Of a DNA stretch of 64,000 nt, positions 21,263-30,286 are shown one piece after another. Positions within the stretch are counted from its first letter, which is position 1. Every line of letters starts with the position of its first letter. The stretch is from UBA5336 sp039818165. Lineage in GTDB: Bacteria; Pseudomonadota; Alphaproteobacteria; Caulobacterales; Hyphomonadaceae. Where the stretch lies: the NCBI GenBank assembly GCA_039818165.1, contig JBCBUL010000018.1:1-64000 (forward strand), read 5' to 3'. The notes below the pieces were generated by a model. The model searched no databases and was not told the DNA's origin. It saw only the letters and a list, made by a program, of their open reading frames with translations. The position numbers and the translations under genes were made by a program.

Positions 21263-21940
21263 ATGAAACGTATATTTCTCAGCGCACTCTTGCTGGCAGG
21301 CGCCGCCATTCCTGCGCTGCCCGCCATGGCCGATGACAATCCCTGGCAGATCCGGGGCCGAGTGATCGGCGTCCTGCCGGACGAAGCCGCAGACCTGTCA
21401 GCCGGCGGGGCCGCCCTGCCCGGCAGCGTGGACATTAACGACCAGTATGTGCCCGAACTCGACATCACATACTTCTTCACCGACAACATTGCCGCCGAAC
21501 TGATCCTGGCCGTGACGCCCCATGATGTGGACGCCCTGGGCGTGACGGTGCCCGGCGCGCTGGACAATGCCACGGTGCCGCTTGGCGATGTCTGGCTGTT
21601 GCCGCCCACGCTGACGCTGCAATACCACTTCAAGAATGAGAGCCAGTTCACCCCCTATGTGGGCGCGGGCGTGAACGCGACGTTCTTTTTCAATGAAGAT
21701 GAAGGCGATGTCGCCGACGGCATCGAGTACGATCCGTCCTTCGGCTTCGCCCTGCAGGCCGGGATTGACTATGACCTCGACGGCATCGAGGGCGGCTGGC
21801 TGCTGAACGCGGACATCAAGAAAGTCTGGATCAATCCCGATGTGACCGTGGATTTCACCACGGCGCTCGGCACCTCCGTCGATGCAGACGTGGACATCGA
21901 CCCGCTCGTGGTCGGCATCGGCTTCGGCTACAAGTTCTAA
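21263..21940 (+). CDS. OmpW-family outer-membrane protein
   Basis: A 225-residue porin-like protein. A signal peptide (about 1-23, cleaved after PAMA) is followed by an eight-stranded-barrel sequence with the OmpW features: VPELDITYFFTDNIAAELI, TLQYHF, FTPYVGAGVNAT, and a C-terminal Phe (GFGYKF) for barrel assembly. OmpW proteins pass small hydrophobic molecules. The start at 21263 is preceded by GGAAGGGA. Upstream is the long recQ intergenic region, so it is probably transcribed alone. Confidence 0.93.
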   Translation: MKRIFLSALLLAGAAIPALPAMADDNPWQIRGRVIGVLPDEAADLSAGGAALPGSVDINDQYVPELDITYFFTDNIAAELILAVTPHDVDALGVTVPGALDNATVPLGDVWLLPPTLTLQYHFKNESQFTPYVGAGVNATFFFNEDEGDVADGIEYDPSFGFALQAGIDYDLDGIEGGWLLNADIKKVWINPDVTVDFTTALGTSVDADVDIDPLVVGIGFGYKF

Positions 21941-22020
21941 GGTGTTTTCGTTCACGCCAGTTGGCTGAAGCCAACGGCTCCGCGGGGGCAGCCTGACCGG
22001 CCGGCGGGCGGTCGCCCGCT

Positions 22021-22914
22021 TCAAGCTATAACTGCGTCCATCGCCTCAACCAATAACAGATGCCGGCGCGCGACTGCGTCGGCATCTTTGCTATACCCGC
22101 CCCCCAGCACGGCGCAGATGGGGATACCGGCGTCCCGGCAGGCCTCAGCCACCCGTCTATCGCGCCGGTAGAGCCCCGCATTGCTGAGGGCGAGCAGGCC
22201 GAGCCGGTCTTCGGCATGGGGATCGACCCCGGCATTGTAGAAGACGATATCGGGCTTGGCGGTTGAAAGCGTTTTCTCCAGCGCAGACTCGAGCATGCCG
22301 AGATAAGTCCCGTCGCCTGCCCCCTTCTCCAAACCGATATCGAGGTCCGATGGCGGTTTGTCCCGCGGCCAGTTCGCCTCGCAATGGACCGAGCATGTGA
22401 ACACAGCGGGCTCGTCGGCAAAGATCCGCGCCGTACCATCGCCATGGTGCACATCCAGATCGATCACAGCGATGCGGCGCGCCGGCACGGCCTCCAACAG
22501 GCCCTGCGCGGCGACGGCCACATCGTTGAACACGCAAAAGCCCGCGCCGCCCTGCCCGTCTGCATGGTGGCTGCCGCCGGCCAGATTGATGGCTGCGCCT
22601 TCATTCAGGGCGATGCGCGCGGCCAGCCCAGTGCCCCCGACCGCCGCGCGGGACCGGCGGGCGATGGCTGGCGTGATTTCGAACCCGATGCGCCGGGCGG
22701 CCTTGCGGTCCAGCGTCTGGGAGAGGATTGCGTCCACATAGCCAGGCGCATGGACCGCCGAGAGCGCCGCCGCGCTGGCGAGCTCTGGCGCGAGAAATGA
22801 GCGTCCCGCCGCCCTGAGGCGGTCCGCCACGATGGAGTATTTGCGCATGGGGAAGCGATGCCCATCGGGCACGCTGTCAGCGTCATAGGCGGGATGGTGG
22901 ATGAGCGGCGTCAT
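22021..22914 (-). CDS. Histone-deacetylase-like (class II / AcuC-like) amidohydrolase
   Basis: A 297-residue zinc deacetylase of the arginase/HDAC fold. Key features are the paired catalytic His in AGGSHHADG (about 113-121), FCVFNDVAVAA, the zinc-binding DLDVHHGDGT (about 152-161), the second zinc Asp in NAGVDPHAEDRLG, and the GGGY loop. Bacterial members remove acetyl groups from small molecules such as acetylpolyamines or from proteins; the substrate here is unknown. A spermidine-synthase-like gene lies far away in the window, so no polyamine link can be claimed. It faces the OmpW gene tail to tail. Confidence 0.93.
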   Translation of the reverse strand: MTPLIHHPAYDADSVPDGHRFPMRKYSIVADRLRAAGRSFLAPELASAAALSAVHAPGYVDAILSQTLDRKAARRIGFEITPAIARRSRAAVGGTGLAARIALNEGAAINLAGGSHHADGQGGAGFCVFNDVAVAAQGLLEAVPARRIAVIDLDVHHGDGTARIFADEPAVFTCSVHCEANWPRDKPPSDLDIGLEKGAGDGTYLGMLESALEKTLSTAKPDIVFYNAGVDPHAEDRLGLLALSNAGLYRRDRRVAEACRDAGIPICAVLGGGYSKDADAVARRHLLLVEAMDAVIA

Positions 22915-22941
22915 TCTGACGTCAGCTAGTACCGGGACGAC

Positions 22942-22975
22942 AAAAAGAAAACGCCCCGGACAAAGCCGGGGCGTT
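22942..22975 (-). terminator. Rho-independent terminator of the TonB/TPR operon
   Basis: On the minus strand AACGCCCCGG pairs with CCGGGGCGTT, and a T-rich run (TTCTTTTTG) follows. It ends the operon whose last gene is the TPR protein at 23004. Confidence 0.9.
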
Positions 22976-23003
22976 TCACAGTGTGTTTGGGCAGTCTTGC
23001 GGC

Positions 23004-24395
23004 TTAGCCGTCAGCGCAGCCACTGTCATTGTAAGCTGTCGCGGCTTCTTCATAGCGCGCCTCGATGGTGAGGCAGCCCTCTGGCTTCTGGTCATCTGAC
23101 AGAGCTCTGAGAGAATCACAGGCTTTCTGCTCATTCTCCAGTTCAAGGAATGGCGTGCGCAATGTGAAGCAGTAGAGGGCGCGTTCCGTGGCCCGCTCCG
23201 CCGCGATGAAGGAGAGCCAGCCACGCCCACCAGCATTGTTGGCTTGGCGGAATGCCTCAAGAGCACCTTCTGTGTTTTCGCGCTCATAGCGGGATTGGCC
23301 AATCAGGGTCCAGACCGTGCCACGATCCTTCACGCCACCGGCGTTTAGGGCCTGTTGCAAGGCGTTCTCCGTATTTTCCCAATCCTTGAGCTCGGCATAA
23401 GAACGGCCAAGGCGCTCATACATCTCACCGGAATTGCGCATCTGGGCCGCTTCACGGATCACCGGGATGGCGCGCTCAAATTCGCGGGCCACCTGGTAAA
23501 GGTTCGCCAGCAGTTCCATACGCTCATAGGTCTTGGAGATGTTGCCAGCGTTCATTTCCTTTTCCAGCGTGCGCGCGGCCTGGAAGGGCACGTCAAACTG
23601 GTTGTAGAAATTCACGATCCGCATCAGCTCATCCTCGGTCTGGAGGATGCCGCCGAGATACATGGCTTTCTGGACCTCAAAGGCGCGGCGCTGGTCACCT
23701 GCCTGGAAATAGTCGCCCGCAATCGCGTCCCAGAGGCGGCGCTCATTCGGGTTGCGCTGCAAGAGCGTTTCCAGAAGCTGGGCTTTCTTCGCAAGCTGGC
23801 CGGTCTGGTCGTAGAGGTAGATCAGGAAGTCATAGACTTCGCGTTCCGCATTTGGGCCATCCTCACGGAAGACTTCCTCGGCCCAGCGCAGGGCTTCGCG
23901 GTTGTTGTCGGCCTTGTGGTTGAGCACCGCAAGCTGCCACTTCTGGGTCCGGTCCGGGCGACCGCCATTCTGCATCCAGAGCGTCATGTAGCGCAGCGCT
24001 TCCGGCAGGTTTTCGCTGCTCATATGGAGCTGGGAGATATTGTAATAGGTTTGACCGATCTCCGCCTGCGGAACGTATCCGCGCTGAACCGCAGTCTCCA
24101 GGTCGCGCACGGCGCCGGGATAGTCGTTGGTTTCCACCTTCACCGCAGCGGAAAGCCGCAACAGCGCGCCTTCCTCATAGCAGTTCATCTCACTGGCGCG
24201 CAGCTCGTTGAGCTTGGCCAGGGCGGCGGCAGGATTATCATTGACCAGAAGCTCGTTCTCGGCCGCCAGATAAAGCTGGCCATTCTTCGAGGTGAACTCT
24301 GTTGTATCACACGCCTGGGCCACGGCCGGGCCAGCGGCGAGGGCGGCAACGGCACACGCGGCCATCAAACCCTTGAAGATTGAATTCAATGCCAT
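23004..24395 (-). CDS. Periplasmic TPR protein of the TonB cluster
   Basis: A 463-residue exported protein: signal peptide (about 1-27, ending AVAQA) followed by tetratricopeptide-like helical repeats along most of its length (for example EALRYMTLWMQNGG, YERLGRSYAELKDWENTE, GRGWLSF). Two Cys pairs in the C-terminal part may form disulfides. TPR genes of this kind end TonB2-type clusters in Vibrio and Xanthomonas, where they are thought to aid energy transfer to TonB-dependent receptors. It is last in the operon. AAAGGAG precedes its start by about 9 bases. A 183-base spacer separates it from the nearer tonB. Confidence 0.88.
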   Translation of the reverse strand: MALNSIFKGLMAACAVAALAAGPAVAQACDTTEFTSKNGQLYLAAENELLVNDNPAAALAKLNELRASEMNCYEEGALLRLSAAVKVETNDYPGAVRDLETAVQRGYVPQAEIGQTYYNISQLHMSSENLPEALRYMTLWMQNGGRPDRTQKWQLAVLNHKADNNREALRWAEEVFREDGPNAEREVYDFLIYLYDQTGQLAKKAQLLETLLQRNPNERRLWDAIAGDYFQAGDQRRAFEVQKAMYLGGILQTEDELMRIVNFYNQFDVPFQAARTLEKEMNAGNISKTYERMELLANLYQVAREFERAIPVIREAAQMRNSGEMYERLGRSYAELKDWENTENALQQALNAGGVKDRGTVWTLIGQSRYERENTEGALEAFRQANNAGGRGWLSFIAAERATERALYCFTLRTPFLELENEQKACDSLRALSDDQKPEGCLTIEARYEEAATAYNDSGCADG

Positions 24396-24578
24396 GGTGT
24401 CTCACTCCTTTGGCTGCGCCGACGCGCATTTTGCCCTAACAAACCGGAAAGCTCCGGGGGTTTCAAGCGGCGCGGCGGGTAAACTTGTTGTTTTTCTGCT
24501 GCGATGCGCACCGGGCACACCAAACTGCTGGTTTGTATTGAGATTGGTACACAATGGGGACGCGGCAAGGCGCACGAC

Positions 24579-25229
24579 TCAGCCCTCCAGGGTGAATTCG
24601 ATGGGATAGATCACGTTGCGCCGTTCAACAGCCTGGCCGCGTACGATCTTCGGGGCAAAGCGCACTCGGGCAACGGCCTGTTCGGCCGCGCGGGCAAATC
24701 CCGCATCGGTGCAATCGGCATCGATATCGACAGGCTCGCCCCGGGCGTTCACATTGAACCGGACATCGCACTGGCCTTCCACCCCGCGCTCGGCCATGCG
24801 CCGGGGAAATTGGGCCACAGGTGGACTGATCGGCTTGGCATCGCGTTCGTCTATGACAATCGGCGTGACCACAAAATCGCCCATGCGACCCATATCGATC
24901 TCCGTGGGAACTTCACCCTGAATTGTCGGGGTCGGGAGGTCGACGTCTCGTTTGGTGGCGCTCAAGTCCGGCGGTGGGGGCGGCGGCAGGGCGTCGTCGA
25001 TACGCACAGGCTTGGTGTGTGGCCGTCGGGATAGTTCACTGGTTGTCATTGACGGCGTAATGCTGGCCAGCTCGCGGACCTCTTTCGCCGGTGGCTCAAT
25101 GAACTCAGCCTGGATCAGGCGGCCCATGAACAGGCACAGCGCAAAGGTCACGCCCGCCGCCGGGACAACAACGCCCCACTTTCCAAAGCGGGACAGTTCC
25201 CGACCTCCAATTCCATTTTCGTTTTGCAT
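24579..25229 (-). CDS. tonB: TonB energy-transducing protein, copy 2
   Basis: A 216-residue TonB that carries proton-motive energy to outer-membrane receptors. It has a cytoplasmic start, one membrane helix (about 18-40), a Pro-rich periplasmic linker (PPPPPPD near 83) and a C-terminal TonB domain with YP-like FPRRMAERGVEGQCDVRF. Its C-terminal domain is strikingly similar to that of the other tonB at 25365, including VRFAPKIVRGQA and ERRN, so the two look like a tandem duplication that has since diverged. A hairpin with a weak T-run separates them. Two Cys in the C-terminal domain are shared by both copies. Confidence 0.93.
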   Translation of the reverse strand: MQNENGIGGRELSRFGKWGVVVPAAGVTFALCLFMGRLIQAEFIEPPAKEVRELASITPSMTTSELSRRPHTKPVRIDDALPPPPPPDLSATKRDVDLPTPTIQGEVPTEIDMGRMGDFVVTPIVIDERDAKPISPPVAQFPRRMAERGVEGQCDVRFNVNARGEPVDIDADCTDAGFARAAEQAVARVRFAPKIVRGQAVERRNVIYPIEFTLEG

Positions 25230-25300
25230 CAGCTTACCTCTCCCGTTTTGTTATACAGTATCATTACGGGGGACTTTACGTAACGTCAAGCGTATGACAG

Positions 25301-25337
25301 AAATAAAACAACCCCCGGCGCCGTGGGGCACCGGGGG
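25301..25337 (-). terminator. Terminator-like hairpin between the two tonB genes
   Basis: On the minus strand CCCCCGG pairs with CCGGGGG across a 12-base loop, followed by TTGTTTTATTT. It could end some transcripts after the first tonB and so lower expression of the second tonB and the TPR gene, or the second tonB may have its own promoter. Confidence 0.75.
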
Positions 25338-25364
25338 CTGTCAGTTTCGGGTGATTGTAAGGCG

Positions 25365-25988
25365 TTAGCCGTCGAGGCCAAACTCGATTGGATACACCAC
25401 ATTGCGGCGTTCCAGAGCCTGGCCACGCACGATTTTCGGCGCGAACCGGACCCGGCTCACCGCGCGTTCTGCTTCACGGCGGAACACACTGTCAGAGCAA
25501 TCGGCCTCAACATTGAACGGCTCACCGCGCGCATTCACGTCAAAGCGAACCTCGCAGGACCCCTCGATACCGCGTTCGGCGGCCCGTTGTGGGTATTGCA
25601 CCACGGGTGGGCTGATCGGCTGGGCGTCCCGGTCAGAGATCGCCACGGGATCAATCGCGATGGACTGGACCCGGTCAAAGTTCAACTCCGTCGGCGCTGC
25701 GCCCTGAATGTTCGGGGTTGGCAGGTCGATGTCGGACTTGGACGAAGACAGCTTCGGCGGGGGCGGTGGCTTGTCCGCAGAGGCAAGCCTCTGGGGACGC
25801 GACCGCGACGTGCGCCGAACTTCCTGGCTCTGCTCGGAAGGCGTGATCGACTCGAGCACGCGCTGTTCCTTGCCTTCGGGCTCAATAAACTCCTGGGAAA
25901 TGATCCGTCCCATGAAGATCAGCAGTCCCAGCACGATGATAATCGCGATGGGGGCTGCAATGGCCAGGCGAAGAATTGAGTTGTTCAT
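25365..25988 (-). CDS. tonB: TonB energy-transducing protein, copy 1
   Basis: A 207-residue TonB. A membrane helix (about 8-28) with the typical small N-terminal cytoplasmic part is followed by a Pro-rich linker (PPPPPK near 74) and the C-terminal receptor-contact domain (YPQRAAERGIEGSCEVRF and onward). It lies 12 bases after the second exbD, so it is the operon's own TonB. Its close paralogue follows at 24579. The presence of two linkers of different charge suggests that the copies may serve different receptors or lengths of reach. Confidence 0.95.
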   Translation of the reverse strand: MNNSILRLAIAAPIAIIIVLGLLIFMGRIISQEFIEPEGKEQRVLESITPSEQSQEVRRTSRSRPQRLASADKPPPPPKLSSSKSDIDLPTPNIQGAAPTELNFDRVQSIAIDPVAISDRDAQPISPPVVQYPQRAAERGIEGSCEVRFDVNARGEPFNVEADCSDSVFRREAERAVSRVRFAPKIVRGQALERRNVVYPIEFGLDG

Positions 25989-26000
25989 CTCTTTCGTCTC

Positions 26001-26417
26001 CTAGTCCTGCTCTGTCGACACGTTCACACGTGTCACGCCTTCGAGGTCGCGAACCGTCTCAAGGAAGCCAACCATGGCGCCGGCTGGCGCCTTGTTGTCC
26101 GCCTGAAGAACCAGTTCTCCCTTTGCATTACCCTTGCGCATTTCCCGCAGGGTGAACTCCACCTCATTCGGCTCGACGAGCTTGTCGTCGATGTAGATGT
26201 CGCCCTGATCGTCAATCGCCACGAGAATGGCGAGGGGCGTCACACGGGAGTCATTATCCACGTCCTGGCGAGAAATCTCAACACCGGGCTCGCTGATGAA
26301 CTTCGCCGTCACGATGAAGAAGATCAGCAGGATGAACACCACGTCGAGCATGGGCGTGAGGTTTACGTCATCTCCTTCGCTCTCACCGGCGGAGGATGCG
26401 CGTCTGCGTCTGGCCAT
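26001..26417 (-). CDS. exbD: ExbD biopolymer transporter, copy 2
   Basis: A 138-residue ExbD. The basic N-terminus leads into NLTPMLDVVFILLIFFIVTAKF, whose membrane Asp (about 23) carries the proton needed for energy coupling; a periplasmic domain follows. ExbD works with ExbB to power TonB. It is adjacent to a second exbD (26430), 12 bases apart. The pair differ in the periplasmic part, and tandem ExbD copies are a known feature of some TonB operons. Confidence 0.95.
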   Translation of the reverse strand: MARRRRASSAGESEGDDVNLTPMLDVVFILLIFFIVTAKFISEPGVEISRQDVDNDSRVTPLAILVAIDDQGDIYIDDKLVEPNEVEFTLREMRKGNAKGELVLQADNKAPAGAMVGFLETVRDLEGVTRVNVSTEQD

Positions 26418-26429
26418 TCTGCTCTCCTC

Positions 26430-26840
26430 CTATTCGCCGCTGAGAACAATGTTCACAGGCGTGGCCTGGGCCGAATAGGCCTGGTCACGAATGTTGATGA
26501 TGACGCCGGACTCCGCATCGCGATCCGCCTGGATGATCACCGCACTTTCGGGGTTCTCAGCCTTAAGGCGTTCAATGTTCGGACGCACGGAACCGATATC
26601 TGCGACGCGACCATTCACGCGAATGAGGTTTTCGTCATTCACATAAATGATGATCGTAGGCGCAGCATCAGGCGGTGGTGGCGTGTTGGTCGGCGGCGGT
26701 GGAGGCTCAAGCGCAATCGCCTGTTCCTCGGTAAACACCGCCGTCACGATGAAAAAGATGAGCAGAATGAAGACCACGTCCAACATGGGCGTCAGGTCGA
26801 CTTCGGCCTCTTCGGGTTTTCTGAGGGATCGTCCACGCAT
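26430..26840 (-). CDS. exbD: ExbD biopolymer transporter, copy 1
   Basis: A 136-residue ExbD with the same membrane motif around LTPMLDVVFILLIFFIVTAVF (key Asp about 21), then a Pro-rich linker (PPPPPTNTPPPP) and periplasmic domain. Its ATG shares a base with the exbB stop at 26840, a tight coupling that fits a fixed ExbB:ExbD ratio. The Pro-rich linker is longer than in the second ExbD. Confidence 0.95.
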   Translation of the reverse strand: MRGRSLRKPEEAEVDLTPMLDVVFILLIFFIVTAVFTEEQAIALEPPPPPTNTPPPPDAAPTIIIYVNDENLIRVNGRVADIGSVRPNIERLKAENPESAVIIQADRDAESGVIINIRDQAYSAQATPVNIVLSGE

Positions 26841-27346
26841 CAGCCAATCTCCAGATCATCGTCAACGGCCTGCACCAGACGGTTAGCCTTGCGCATCATA
26901 CCAGACGCGAAAGGGATGCCCGTAATCGACACCACCATGCCGGCCATGGTTGGGATGGTGGCGCGAGACACGCCCCCCGCCATCGCCTGGGCATCGGCAC
27001 CGTCGGTCAATGCCATGATGTCGAACACGGTCACCATGCCTGTCACCGTTCCCAGGAGGCCGAGCAGCGGCGCGAGCGCCACTGTGGCCTTGGCCAGGAT
27101 GATATTGCTTTCCGCCTTCTGGCGCACCTCAGAGACAATCTTGTCCCTGACCCAGTGTGCCGTGGTGGACTTGCGGTCTGAGCGCGAACGCCACTCATCA
27201 ACGGCCTCATTGGCCACCGCCTTGTGCGCGACGTGGAAGTAGAAAAGCCGCTCCAGGATCAGGGCCCACATAAAAAATGTGGTGACCGCAATCAGGAGGA
27301 GGACAGGTCCACCCCGGTCGAGGAATTCCTGGATCTCAGCGATCAT
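26840..27346 (-). CDS. exbB: ExbB-like MotA/TolQ/ExbB proton channel
   Basis: A 168-residue short ExbB with three membrane segments: about 15-33, and two in the conserved MotA/TolQ domain (VALAPLLGLLGTVTGMV around 90-110 and the ISRATIPTMAGMVVSI region around 125-145). It forms the pentameric channel that ExbD threads. It is the second TolQ-family protein of this operon, after the larger 475-residue one, and the shorter type is the one directly coupled to exbD. Confidence 0.94.
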   Translation of the reverse strand: MIAEIQEFLDRGGPVLLLIAVTTFFMWALILERLFYFHVAHKAVANEAVDEWRSRSDRKSTTAHWVRDKIVSEVRQKAESNIILAKATVALAPLLGLLGTVTGMVTVFDIMALTDGADAQAMAGGVSRATIPTMAGMVVSITGIPFASGMMRKANRLVQAVDDDLEIG

Positions 27347-27379
27347 AGGATGCCTCCCGCGCGTGGGAAGCAGCGGCCA

Positions 27380-28807
27380 TTAGGCCACTGCTCCGCGACG
27401 CTCAGCTTCCGCACGCTCTGCCACGAGGCCAGCGGCTTGCTCGTCGAGCATTTGCTGGTTGCCACGGGCCATGGCGGCCGCGATGGCGTGGAGCAGGATC
27501 AGCGGGATAGCTGCGAGCAGACCAAGCACCGTGGTCACGAGGGCCACCGAGATACCGCCAGCCATAAGCTGTGGGTCACCGGCGCCGTAATTCGTGATGG
27601 CGGTGAAGGTCAGGATCATACCGACAACTGTACCGAGCAGACCCACCAGAGGGGCCACAGCCGACAACACCTTGATGATGTCGTTGAAGCGCTCAATTTT
27701 CGGCGTTTCCTGGAGAATGGTTTCGTCCAGCTTCAGCTCTAGGGTCTCAAGATCAGCGGTCTTGTTGTCCTCATAGGTCGCGAACACTTTGGCGAGCGGG
27801 TTGCCCGTGCCGCCGCGGCGCGACTTCGCCGTGCCACGCATCGCCGTGCCTTGCAGGAACAGCGTCACGATCTTGAAGAGACCCAGGGCAATGCCGAGCG
27901 GGATCAGGAAGAACAGGATGAGCTGTCCGATGAAGCCACCATCGCGGGTCAGGCGCGTGCCCCAGCTTGGAATGTCGCCGAGGATCGCAAACAGGTCGCC
28001 CTTGGACGGGTCAACCGGGCCACGAACAGCTTCGGTGGAACCGTTCTGGATCGCGCTTACAACGCGGCCCATTCCAGCGCGGAACTCGCCGCGCGGCTGG
28101 GCGCGGAAGGCCCGGAGGAAGGGCTCTTCGCCCGCCAGTTCAGGCACTTCCACTTCAACGAAGCGGGGGCTGCCCTCAACAGTACCGGCCGTGAACACGC
28201 CGATACGCGCCAGATCGACCGTGGCATTTTCGCCGTCTGGGCCGATGTTCGAGACTTCAGCGGAGAAGATCTTCGTTTCGGACTGGGCGATCATTTCCTG
28301 GAGGATAGCCTTGGGCAGGCTGTCCAGGTCTGCGCGGGTCGGCAGGGTCCGGGCCTGGGCGATCTCGGAGAGCTTCTCCACGCGGCCAGGATAGTCGAAA
28401 TTCGCGAGCGAGGCGCGAATTTGCGGCATGGTTTCACCGGCGGCCGTTCGGAACTGGCCGAGCAGTTCGGAGAAATCGCCGGCTTCGGTGTCCAGTTGGG
28501 CCTGCAGCTCGCCGAGGCGCGCTTCATTCTGGTCGAACTCGGCGCTCAGGGCCCGGCCACGGGCTTCAGCAGACGCCAGGGCTGAGCGGGCATCGGCCAA
28601 GAGGGCGGACTGCTCGTCGCGGGCCTGTTGGAATTCACGCAGGCGCGCCTGGTTCTCAGCTGACAGCTCTGAGCTGTCGCGGCGCACCCGGTCGAGAATT
28701 TCGCTCAGGGATGCAGCCTGGGCGACGGCAGGTGTCGCCGTAACGATGGTGGAAAGCCCCAGAAGCGCAGCGGCGCCGAGAGCTTTGAGGGAAAAGCGGT
28801 TGCTCAT
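27380..28807 (-). CDS. Large MotA/TolQ/ExbB protein with periplasmic coiled coil (TtpC-like)
   Basis: A 475-residue TolQ-family protein. A signal peptide (about 1-30) is followed by a long Glu/Arg-rich coiled coil and a periplasmic domain (about 30-260), then three membrane segments, the last two containing APLVGLLGTVVGMILTF and the GISVALVTTVLGLLAAIP region. This is the architecture of TtpC in Vibrio TonB2 systems, which is needed for siderophore uptake. Start at 28807 is chosen because GGAG lies 9 bases upstream; ATG at 28813 is too close to it. It follows the DUF3450 gene by 31 bases. Confidence 0.93.
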   Translation of the reverse strand: MSNRFSLKALGAAALLGLSTIVTATPAVAQAASLSEILDRVRRDSSELSAENQARLREFQQARDEQSALLADARSALASAEARGRALSAEFDQNEARLGELQAQLDTEAGDFSELLGQFRTAAGETMPQIRASLANFDYPGRVEKLSEIAQARTLPTRADLDSLPKAILQEMIAQSETKIFSAEVSNIGPDGENATVDLARIGVFTAGTVEGSPRFVEVEVPELAGEEPFLRAFRAQPRGEFRAGMGRVVSAIQNGSTEAVRGPVDPSKGDLFAILGDIPSWGTRLTRDGGFIGQLILFFLIPLGIALGLFKIVTLFLQGTAMRGTAKSRRGGTGNPLAKVFATYEDNKTADLETLELKLDETILQETPKIERFNDIIKVLSAVAPLVGLLGTVVGMILTFTAITNYGAGDPQLMAGGISVALVTTVLGLLAAIPLILLHAIAAAMARGNQQMLDEQAAGLVAERAEAERRGAVA

Positions 28808-28838
28808 CTTCATATACTCCAAATCTCTTGGTGCCGAA

Positions 28839-29612
28839 CTACTGGACGCTCAGCGGGGTCACCGGCGCGAACAGCACTTCCTGCTGTTTCTTGCCCGAAG
28901 CCACGCGGATTGCTTCGCGGATCGCAGCGCGCATGGCGCCATCGGTCACGGGCTGCCAGCTGCCAGTGGCGCGGTCCCAGCGGGCGGCCTGGCGGTCATC
29001 GGTGGTGAGCCAGACAAGCGCGACGCGGCCGTACTGGAACATATCCACGGTGGTGGCGTTGCCATTCACGTCCTGGGTTTCCTGCCAGGTGTCGATCGTG
29101 GAGCCGTACTCCATCTCAGCCTGGTAGGCCTCGATGATCAGGCGGTATTTCTCAGCCGTGGAGACCTGTGGATCGGCCATGGCGGCATCCAGGCCATCCA
29201 GGCGGGCCTGGCGCAGGTCCATTTTGAACGGCAGGTCCGCCGAAACGAAGGCTTTGATGTCAGCCACCATATCGATTAGCATCGGCACGGTTTCAGCGGT
29301 GATCTCATCGATCCGGCCAAGCTGCTCGGACAGGCTCTCGACCTCTCGGCGTTGGCTCTCGACAACTTGCTCTTGCTGACGCGCAAAAAGCTCAGCAGCG
29401 TCACGGCGCTGCAGGAGCGTGCGATATTCACGCACCATATCGGAGCGCTCATCGTCGAGCTGGTTAATCTGCTGCTGGACCTGCTGGGCACGGGTCGTGG
29501 CCTGTTGGCCGGTGTCCAGCGCGGTTCCGAGCTGTGCCTGGGCGGTTCCACCCAGGGCGGCTATCAGCACGGCCGCAAGCACACTGCGGGCCGGGGTCAG
29601 GACTTGTCTCAT
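28839..29612 (-). CDS. DUF3450 periplasmic protein, first gene of the TonB operon
   Basis: A 257-residue exported protein: signal peptide (about 1-26), a coiled-coil stretch (about 40-110, with repeated Gln/Glu and QQQIN, REVESLSEQL) and a globular C-terminal half (YQAEMEYGSTIDTW, then DRATGSWQPV). DUF3450 proteins usually come first in TonB clusters with TtpC and a TPR protein. Their mechanism is not known. It sets the operon's likely start, with the promoter in the 466-base region upstream. Confidence 0.92.
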   Translation of the reverse strand: MRQVLTPARSVLAAVLIAALGGTAQAQLGTALDTGQQATTRAQQVQQQINQLDDERSDMVREYRTLLQRRDAAELFARQQEQVVESQRREVESLSEQLGRIDEITAETVPMLIDMVADIKAFVSADLPFKMDLRQARLDGLDAAMADPQVSTAEKYRLIIEAYQAEMEYGSTIDTWQETQDVNGNATTVDMFQYGRVALVWLTTDDRQAARWDRATGSWQPVTDGAMRAAIREAIRVASGKKQQEVLFAPVTPLSVQ

Positions 29613-30078
29613 GAGGTCTGCCTCTCACTCACTCTTTAAAGCCGACGCAGGCGCGAGGACTCCCTCTCCCGGGAAGACCACACGGCCCTGCGAAAAATCT
29701 CTTCAAGACGCCTGTCTTCGACAACCGCCCCTCTTGGCCACTCGCACACAAAAGCGCGGCCATGCAAGTTTAGAAAGTGAGCGGCGCACTGCTGGCGCCT
29801 TCCACCTCCCGGATTGATCGCGGGGCTCTTTGCTGGCCCTCATCTTTTCTCATCCGCCGCCACACCCGCCCAAGACAGGCTACCCCTGCGACACTGCAAC
29901 GCTATCAACAGGGGCCGAACGGATCAACACGCTTAAACAATCCTTCAGGTAATTGAACAGACCGCAGCGAAATGGCAACAGTGATGTTGCATTGTGCGCC
30001 GCAACAGCCCTTGTTTTCAGAGAAAGTTGCCCGTAACGAGCGGGGCTTGGGTGCAGAGTTTCTGCCTGAAAGTTCCCG
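29613..30078. other. Intergenic region between the TonB operon and tRNA-Gln
   Basis: 466 bases without a credible gene on either strand. It should contain the promoter of the TonB operon (minus strand) and the 3' trailer of the tRNA-Gln transcript. I looked for an iron-regulator (Fur/Irr) box but saw none that I could support by eye. Confidence 0.5.
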
Positions 30079-30153
30079 TGGCTGGGGCGCCAGGATTCGA
30101 ACCTGGGAATGCCGATACCAAAAACCGGTGCCTTACCACTTGGCGACGCCCCA
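30079..30153 (-). tRNA. tRNA-Gln (TTG)
   Basis: The acceptor pairs TGGGGCG with CGCCCCA, discriminator G and CCA encoded. The anticodon stem has CCGGT/ATCGG with one G-T wobble and a loop TTTTGGT, giving anticodon TTG for glutamine. The T-arm has CAGGTTCGAATCCTG. Confidence 0.95.
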
Positions 30154-30286
30154 ACACGGGAGACGCGCCACATAGCCAAACACGAGCCGCCTTGCAAGCA
30201 CCCCATCTGCGCCCAGCCGCCTCACCACCTTAATTTCAGCCTGTGCGCCTGCACGGGGTTTACAAATTAGATAAACGCCCTTTATC

